This document shows positions 52,028-56,676 of a DNA stretch of 56,676 bases, piece by piece. The notes under the pieces are model-generated. The model had not been told where the DNA came from and did no database searches. It saw only the letters and a program-made list of their open reading frames with translations. The stretch's first letter is position 1; every line of letters begins with the position of its first letter. The DNA is from JBCDGH01 sp038751365 (lineage in GTDB: Bacteria > Patescibacteriota > JACMRA01), in the NCBI GenBank assembly GCA_038751365.1, contig JBCDGH010000003.1, positions 1 through 56,676 of the forward strand. Reading direction: 5' to 3'. Made by a program: the position numbers and the translations under genes.

Positions 52028-52660
52028 ATGTCTTTTAAAATTATTATACTAAACGAGAAACTCTTTAAGTCAGTTGCCGCATTTAAATCGCTTACAGATT
52101 TTGAAATTAAGCATAAGCTTTTAGCTGAAGTTGTTAGGTCGGAGATGATGAATTTTAGGTCTGGTAATGCTCATACTAAGACTAGGGCAGAGGTTAGAGG
52201 TGGAGGCAAAAAACCATGGCGACAGAAAGGTACTGGGAGAGCTAGGCATGGATCAACTAGATCTCCAATTTGGGTAGGTGGTGGAGTGACTTTTGGCCCT
52301 CGCAACAAAACAAATTGGTCTAGAAAAATAAATAAATCTGCCAAAGTCTCTGCCTTAAAATCAATTCTGAAAGATCGACTATCAGACAAAAAAGTTTTTA
52401 TATTTGATTCAGTTGACTTTCCTAAAACTAAATCCGCCATTGAATTGCTAGATAAAATTTCTGATAAATCTAAAACTAGTCGAAAGTCTTCTATAATACT
52501 TTATACTTCCGAAGATAAAGAAAAGTTAAATGGTTTTCTATCGAGTGGTGCTAGGCTAATGAACGCAGCTAACTTAAAAATTGTGAATCTGGTTAATTCT
52601 CATAATCTGGTTTTTACCCCTAAGGCCTTAGATATTTTGGAAGAAAAGCTTGCTAACTAA
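52028..52660 (+). CDS. rplD: 50S ribosomal protein L4
   Basis: Lines the exit tunnel and can act as repressor in some bacteria. The ATG at 52028 is preferred to the GTG at 52025. It is 210 aa with R-GNAHTKTRAEVRGGGKKPWRQKGTGRARHGSTRSPIWVGGGVTFGP, the tunnel loop, and the C-terminal alpha/beta domain. It follows rplC by 15 bases. Confidence 0.96.
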   Translation: MSFKIIILNEKLFKSVAAFKSLTDFEIKHKLLAEVVRSEMMNFRSGNAHTKTRAEVRGGGKKPWRQKGTGRARHGSTRSPIWVGGGVTFGPRNKTNWSRKINKSAKVSALKSILKDRLSDKKVFIFDSVDFPKTKSAIELLDKISDKSKTSRKSSIILYTSEDKEKLNGFLSSGARLMNAANLKIVNLVNSHNLVFTPKALDILEEKLAN

Positions 52661-52685
52661 TTTAAATACTAATTTTATATCGATA

Positions 52686-53009
52686 ATGTCCAAATGCATC
52701 TTAGTCCAGACAGAAAAAGCTTATCAAGCCAAATTAAATAATGTCTTTGTGCTTAGTTTTATAGAAAAAAACCTTATGTTGAATAAAATAGAGCTCGAAA
52801 AAATTCTTCTCAAGAACGGTTTAGAACCCTTGAAAATAACCACTACAAAGTCGTATCAAAAATTGAAGAGGAGAGGTAAATCTGGAAAGCTTAAATCACA
52901 ATTTAGACCAAAGAAATACTATGTAAAGCTACAAGCAGGTCAAGCTATTAGTGAAGATACTCTAGGCTTAATCAATGAGAAACTAAATCCATCAGAAGCT
53001 ATTAAGTAA
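52686..53009 (+). CDS. rplW: 50S ribosomal protein L23
   Basis: Sits at the tunnel exit where trigger factor and SRP dock. The start is the ATG at 52686 (MSKCILVQTEKAYQ); 52650 lies inside rplD. It is 107 aa. TEKAYQAKLNNVFVLSF and RFRPKKYYVKLQAGQAI-like QFRPKKYYVKLQAGQAI mark L23, with a divergent first half. Confidence 0.9.
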   Translation: MSKCILVQTEKAYQAKLNNVFVLSFIEKNLMLNKIELEKILLKNGLEPLKITTTKSYQKLKRRGKSGKLKSQFRPKKYYVKLQAGQAISEDTLGLINEKLNPSEAIK

Positions 53010-53018
53010 TAAGATTTT

Positions 53019-53291
53019 ATGTCCAGATCAGTTAAAAAAGGTCCCTATTGTAACCCCAAACTAATTGCTAAGGTTGAGGCTTATAAAGCTAGCAATTCTT
53101 CTACTCCAATTAAAACATGGAGTAGATCAAGTACAATTCTACCTATATTTGTGGGAGTCAAAGTAAGCGTCCATAACGGAAGAAAGTTTATTGAAGTACT
53201 GATTATGGAAGATATGGTTGGTCATAAGCTTGGAGAATTCTCTCCTACAACAACTTTTAAAAAGCACGGCGGTAAGAAAGCTGGTAAGTAG
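53019..53291 (+). CDS. rpsS: 30S ribosomal protein S19
   Basis: A 90-aa head protein. MSRSVKKGPYCNPKLI opens as usual; KTWSRSSTILPIFVGVKVSVHNGRKF and HKLGEFSPTTTFKKHGGKK are diagnostic. Here it is before rplB, whereas nearly all bacteria have rplB-rpsS-rplV. The rplB ATG begins 7 bases after its stop. Confidence 0.97.
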   Translation: MSRSVKKGPYCNPKLIAKVEAYKASNSSTPIKTWSRSSTILPIFVGVKVSVHNGRKFIEVLIMEDMVGHKLGEFSPTTTFKKHGGKKAGK

Positions 53292-53298
53292 TAAAGAT

Positions 53299-54135
53299 AT
53301 GTCTAGAGTAAGAGTATATAATCCGACAACCTCGGCTAGAAGAAAAACCTCAGTAATTGTTTACAAAGAAGTTTTAACTGGAGATAAGCCACATAAGAAG
53401 TTAATTGTACGCAAAAAGAGTGCTGCGGGTAGGAATGACTCTGGTAAAATAACTGTTAGACATCGAGGTGGTGGAAGCAGGAGGCTTGTAAGAAAAATTA
53501 ATTTTAAAAGAAACTTTGAGTTAGGGTTTAAAGTCCTGACTGTGGAGTATGATCCTATTAGAACAGCTTTTATTTGTTTAGTTGCTGATTTAAAGACTGG
53601 GAAGAAGCACTATATATTGCATTCTAAAGGTATGAATAAAGGTCTTAAGTATAACCTTGATGATGAAATGGTAGATGGAAACTCAGTTTTCCTACAGTCT
53701 TTACCTATTGGTACGTTTGTATCGCAGATTGAGATAAATCCAAAGCAAGGTGCTAAGTTAGTCAGGTCTGCTGGTAACTATGCTATCGTCACTGCTAAAG
53801 ATGATAAATGGGTGACTCTAAAATTACCTTCAGGTGAAATAAGGAAGTTTTTAGGCGAATGTAGGGGTGTAATAAATAAAGTTGGTAATGAAGCTCACGA
53901 ACTAGTTCGTTTAGGAAAAGCAGGTAGAGTCCGTAACAAAGGTATTAGACCCACTGTTAGAGGTAAAGTAATGAACCCTGTAGACCATCCTCATGGAGGT
54001 GGTGAGGCTAGAAATTCGATTGGTATGAAATATCCTAAGACTCCCTGGGGTAAGCATGCTTTGGGTGTTAAAACTAGAAATAAAAAACTCACAAGCAGTA
54101 AGTTTATTTTGAAAAGAAGAGCTAAGAAAAGATAA
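53299..54135 (+). CDS. rplB: 50S ribosomal protein L2
   Basis: Binds 23S rRNA near the peptidyl-transferase centre and is needed for subunit joining. The ATG at 53299 (MSRVRVYNPTTSARRKTSV) gives 278 aa; the upstream extension runs into rpsS. It has the RHRGGGSRRLVRKINF block, and the catalytically important NPVDHPHGGGEARNSIGMKYPKTPWGKHALGVKTR loop with the conserved His. Order is moved: it should precede rpsS. Confidence 0.97.
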   Translation: MSRVRVYNPTTSARRKTSVIVYKEVLTGDKPHKKLIVRKKSAAGRNDSGKITVRHRGGGSRRLVRKINFKRNFELGFKVLTVEYDPIRTAFICLVADLKTGKKHYILHSKGMNKGLKYNLDDEMVDGNSVFLQSLPIGTFVSQIEINPKQGAKLVRSAGNYAIVTAKDDKWVTLKLPSGEIRKFLGECRGVINKVGNEAHELVRLGKAGRVRNKGIRPTVRGKVMNPVDHPHGGGEARNSIGMKYPKTPWGKHALGVKTRNKKLTSSKFILKRRAKKR

Positions 54136-54157
54136 TAAGTTTGTAATTTAATTGAAA

Positions 54158-54499
54158 ATGTCTATAAAGTTTACTGCTACAACTGTGTTAAATTATAGCC
54201 CAAGAAAAGCTAGGCTAGTTATCAATGTGATAAGGGGTATGAACCTAGAAGATGCTCTTATAACTTTAAAATCACTAAATAAAGGTAAGACTAAAAAAAT
54301 ATACAATTTGTTGACGTCCGCTGCTTCCAATCTAAAATTAGCTGAAAATGATTATCCCAACTATTCAATTGAAGTAATAATAGCTGAAGAAGCACAAAAG
54401 CTTTATAGGGTAGTTCCAAGAGCGAGAGGCTCAGCTTTTAGAATTAGGAGAAGATACAGTAGAATAAAGGTTTTAATAGGAAATCAAAAGTTGACATAA
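54158..54499 (+). CDS. rplV: 50S ribosomal protein L22
   Basis: Lines the exit tunnel with a long hairpin. ATG 54158 (MSIKFTATTVLNYSPRKARLV, 113 aa); a TTG 6 bases upstream is less likely. IAEEAQKLYRVVPRARGSAFRIRRRYSRIKVLIG covers the tunnel loop, where macrolide-resistance changes occur in other bacteria. Confidence 0.95.
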   Translation: MSIKFTATTVLNYSPRKARLVINVIRGMNLEDALITLKSLNKGKTKKIYNLLTSAASNLKLAENDYPNYSIEVIIAEEAQKLYRVVPRARGSAFRIRRRYSRIKVLIGNQKLT

Positions 54500-54526
54500 T
54501 TAAGATTGTTGTATTAGTTTAAGCTT

Positions 54527-55210
54527 ATGGGTCAAAAAATTTCAGTTGATTTATTTAGAGCTAAGAAAAAGCTCTCGAATGTCGGTAGCAGCAGTGGGGA
54601 TCCTAGTCAAATGCAAAGGTCAGTGTGGTTCGCTTCTGGCAGGAGCTATTCTAAATTACTTCTTCAAGATAAGGATATAAGGTATTATCTAAAAAAAGAA
54701 CTACAATCTGCTGGTCTAGTTGAGGTTATTATTAAGAGGTATTTTAGGAAAGTAGAAATAGTCCTTTATGTAACAAAACCCGGTGTAGTTATCGGTAAAG
54801 CAGGCTCTAACATAAATAGGTTGAAAGATACTTTAGTTACCAAGTTTAAGTTACCAAGTAATTTGAGATTAGATATACAGGAGTTTAAAGATCCAAATCG
54901 CTCTGCACAAGTAATCGCTTACGAGATATCTGAGGCCCTCAAAAGAAGCATACCTTATAGACGACTCGCCAAAAGTTACTTGGAGAGAATCAGATATTCT
55001 GGTGTGCTTGGTGCCAAGATTAGCCTTAAAGGTAGGTTGAATGGTGCGGAAATCGCTAGAAAAGAAGAGTTTCCTTTTGGAAGTATACCTAGACACACTA
55101 TAGATGCAAATCTTGATTATGCGTTAGTTCATTGCAAAACCAAAGCTGGTATAATTGGTGTTAAGGTTCTGTTGTACAAAGGAGATAAATTCAAAAACTA
55201 TACTTATTAA
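54527..55210 (+). CDS. rpsC: 30S ribosomal protein S3
   Basis: Forms the mRNA entry site with S4 and S5; 227 aa. MGQKISVDLFRAKKK, where most have MGQKvhPigfRlG, a KH domain with TKPGVVIGKAGSNINRLKDTL, and IRYSGVLGAKISLKGRLNGAEIARKEEFPFGSIPRHTIDANLDYA. The next gene is rpsQ, not rplP. Confidence 0.96.
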   Translation: MGQKISVDLFRAKKKLSNVGSSSGDPSQMQRSVWFASGRSYSKLLLQDKDIRYYLKKELQSAGLVEVIIKRYFRKVEIVLYVTKPGVVIGKAGSNINRLKDTLVTKFKLPSNLRLDIQEFKDPNRSAQVIAYEISEALKRSIPYRRLAKSYLERIRYSGVLGAKISLKGRLNGAEIARKEEFPFGSIPRHTIDANLDYALVHCKTKAGIIGVKVLLYKGDKFKNYTY

Positions 55211-55215
55211 GAGAA

Positions 55216-55431
55216 ATGACTGGAATTGTTACATCAAATAAAATGAATAAAGCTCTGGTAGTCACTGTTTTCTCAACCAAGTTGCATCCAAAGTACAAGA
55301 AGAGATATAAAAGTAAAAAAAAGTTTACAGTGTCTTGTACAGATTCTTCTAAGTTTAGTGTGGGTGATAAAGTGGAAGTAGTTTCTACTAGACCTATGTC
55401 TAAGACTATAAGTTTTAAAGTAGTAGAATAA
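55216..55431 (+). CDS. rpsQ: 30S ribosomal protein S17
   Basis: A 71-aa OB-fold protein binding the 16S 5' domain: MTGIVTSNKMNKALVVTVFSTKLHPKYKKRYKSKKKFTVSCTDSSKFSVGDKVEVVSTRPMSKTISFKVVE in its entirety fits S17 (G-x-V-x-s-x-k-m-x-K-T-v-V-V, then H-x-x-Y, D-x-V-x-I...RP-x-S). It is moved ahead of rplP; the usual order is rplP-rpmC-rpsQ. Confidence 0.93.
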   Translation: MTGIVTSNKMNKALVVTVFSTKLHPKYKKRYKSKKKFTVSCTDSSKFSVGDKVEVVSTRPMSKTISFKVVE

Positions 55432-55439
55432 TTTAATTT

Positions 55440-55859
55440 ATGCTCACCCCAAAAAAAATAGTACATAGAAAAGTATTTAACAGGTATGGACAGAAGCGCC
55501 GTGGTCAGCTTACCCGAGGTGCGTTTCTAGTTTTTGGTGAGTATGGGCTCAAGGCAGTTTCTAGTTCATGGCTAACTAGCAGGCAAATCGAATCTGCCAG
55601 AAGAGTAATAAGTCGAAGATGTAAAGGTGCTAAGATACACATTAGAGTACACCCGTCCCGACCAGTTACTGCTAAAGGTGATAATGCTACTATGGGATCA
55701 GGAGTTGGTAACATAGATTATTTTATGTTTCCAGTAAAACCAGGGCGTATAATATTCGAAGTTAGAGGTGCTTCAGAAGATAGAGTGAAAGAAGCATTTA
55801 GAATAGCTGGTCATAAGCTACCATTCTTAACTAAAATGGTATATAAAGATAATTTTTAA
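55440..55859 (+). CDS. rplP: 50S ribosomal protein L16
   Basis: Positions A-site tRNA. It is 139 aa: MLTPKKIVHRKVFNRYGQKRRGQLTRGAFLVFGEYGLKAVSS, RQIESARRVISRRCKGAKIHIRVHPSRPVTAK, and AGHKLPFLTKMV. It has the expected GSGVGNIDYFMFPVKPGRIIFEV. rpmC (L29), which should follow, is absent; rplN comes after 10 bases. Confidence 0.96.
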   Translation: MLTPKKIVHRKVFNRYGQKRRGQLTRGAFLVFGEYGLKAVSSSWLTSRQIESARRVISRRCKGAKIHIRVHPSRPVTAKGDNATMGSGVGNIDYFMFPVKPGRIIFEVRGASEDRVKEAFRIAGHKLPFLTKMVYKDNF

Positions 55860-55869
55860 TAGTTGATTT

Positions 55870-56241
55870 ATGCTTCAGGAAAGAACAATACTAAATATAG
55901 CTGATAATTCAGGAGCAACCAAAGTAATGCTGTTTGCTGTTAACGGTAAGAATAATCGTAGATCTGTTGGCGTAGGAGATATAGTTGTAGGATCCGTAAA
56001 GAAATCAACAGTTGGTAGTAAGGTTAAAAAAGGTTCGGTGGTAAGTGTTTTAATAGTCAGGACTAGAAAAAAGCAGCAAAGAAAAGATGGAAGTAGTATT
56101 AAATTTAGTGATAATGCAGCAGTAGTAGTGAATAAAGCTAGTAAGGAACCTGTAGCTACTAGGGTTTTTGGACCTGTCGCAAGAGAGTTGAGAGAGATGG
56201 GATATTCAAAAGTAATATCGTTAGCAGAGGAAGTACTCTAA
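55870..56241 (+). CDS. rplN: 50S ribosomal protein L14
   Basis: Interface protein contacting 16S helix 14. It is 123 aa with MLQERTILNIADNSGATKVMLFAVNG, VGDIVVGSVKKSTVGSKVKKGSVVSVLIVRTRK, and TRVFGPVARELREMGYSKVISLAEEVL. The full normal length is present. Confidence 0.97.
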   Translation: MLQERTILNIADNSGATKVMLFAVNGKNNRRSVGVGDIVVGSVKKSTVGSKVKKGSVVSVLIVRTRKKQQRKDGSSIKFSDNAAVVVNKASKEPVATRVFGPVARELREMGYSKVISLAEEVL

Positions 56242-56259
56242 GTCCTAAAATGTGAAAAT

Positions 56260-56667
56260 ATGTCTATCGCAAGAATTCAATCAGGAGATCAAGTTAAAAT
56301 TATATCAGGCAAATTTAAGGGTACTTTGGGCACAGTAACAAAGGTTTCTAAATCTGTTGACAAAAGAGGTATTAAAAGAGTTAGAGCTTCAATAAGCAGT
56401 GTACCGAAAATTGCAAAATTCAGAAAATCATCTGTTTACCAAGGTCAAAAATATCCCGGTATGCAAACTGAGACAGATAGGTTGATAGATGTATCTAACC
56501 TCTCTTTAATCACGGCAGATGGTAAACCGTCAAAAGTGAAAATTATCGTAGAGAAGAACGGTAAAAAAACTAGACTTCTGAAAAAAGATGGTGAAGTTGT
56601 CGTAAAAAACAAGTTAGCGTCAAAAGTTGATTCGAAAGATGAGCAAAAAAATGTTGACCATTCTTAA
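56260..56667 (+). CDS. rplX: 50S ribosomal protein L24
   Basis: Early assembly protein near the tunnel exit. It is 135 aa: IQSGDQVKIISGKFKGTLGTVTKVSKSVDKRGIKRVRASI is the KOW region, and a Lys-rich C-terminal extension follows (residues 100-135). Its TAA lies 9 bases before the window end; rplE would normally be next. Confidence 0.95.
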   Translation: MSIARIQSGDQVKIISGKFKGTLGTVTKVSKSVDKRGIKRVRASISSVPKIAKFRKSSVYQGQKYPGMQTETDRLIDVSNLSLITADGKPSKVKIIVEKNGKKTRLLKKDGEVVVKNKLASKVDSKDEQKNVDHS

Positions 56668-56676
56668 AATATATAT

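Overview
The window looks like a chromosomal segment from a small, AT-rich member of the Candidate Phyla Radiation (Patescibacteria). Several things suggest this: housekeeping genes scattered out of their usual operons, reduced or split versions of translation and tRNA-modification genes (AlaRS, a TsaB-like protein), a CPR-style T4SS pilin and VirD4-like ATPase, and almost no biosynthetic genes. UGA ends many ORFs and RF2 is present, so the code is standard bacterial, not the UGA=Gly code of Gracilibacteria/Absconditabacteria. I cannot name the phylum from this sequence alone.

Left third (1-17.2 kb), mostly minus strand: an orphan small gene, enolase, RecX and a GT4 glycosyltransferase, tRNA-Asp and initiator tRNA, rpsG, transketolase, a convergent GNAT / HTH-methyltransferase pair, an isolated 23S rRNA with no 16S or 5S beside it, a CAP-domain protein, nusA, a LysM/M23 peptidase and trmD.

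Middle (17.2-41 kb), mostly plus strand: rpiB, tRNA-Glu, a membrane-anchored protein, prfB, a secreted protein with a solute-binding protein, a TrmB-type regulator, a NifU-C fusion, the nrdR-nrdB-nrdA operon with a NrdR box, rpsI-rpmA-RDD-rpmF-nusB-like, ndk, a lytic transglycosylase-like protein, an IS5-family insertion sequence, recA, tRNA-Tyr and tRNA-Gly, grpE, rmuC, a TsaB-like gene, and a novel ribosomal string rplJ-rplL-rpsB-rpmG-rpmI-rplT.

Right third (41-56.7 kb): infB, the VirD4-like ATPase, a GT2 glycosyltransferase, rpmE, tRNA-Pro, an FtsB-like protein, the pilin, tsaD, a catalytic-domain-only alaS, and then the S10 operon, in which rpsS precedes rplB, rpsQ precedes rplP, and rpmC is missing. 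The window ends after rplX.

Functionally the segment carries ribosome assembly and translation, dNTP supply (NrdAB, NrdR, Ndk), parts of glycolysis and the pentose phosphate pathway (Eno, Tkt, RpiB), DNA repair (RecA, RecX, RmuC) and a cell-surface set (M23, lytic transglycosylase, CAP, pilin, VirD4-like ATPase, solute-binding protein) that fits an attached, host-dependent life. Start codons have almost no Shine-Dalgarno sequences; promoters have well conserved TTGACA -35 boxes. The strongest oddities are the split AlaRS, a tRNA-Tyr with a C1:G72 pair, an initiator tRNA with a C1xC72 mismatch, the free-standing 23S gene with an A2057:U2611 pair, the NifU fusion, and the HTH-methyltransferase/GNAT pair.
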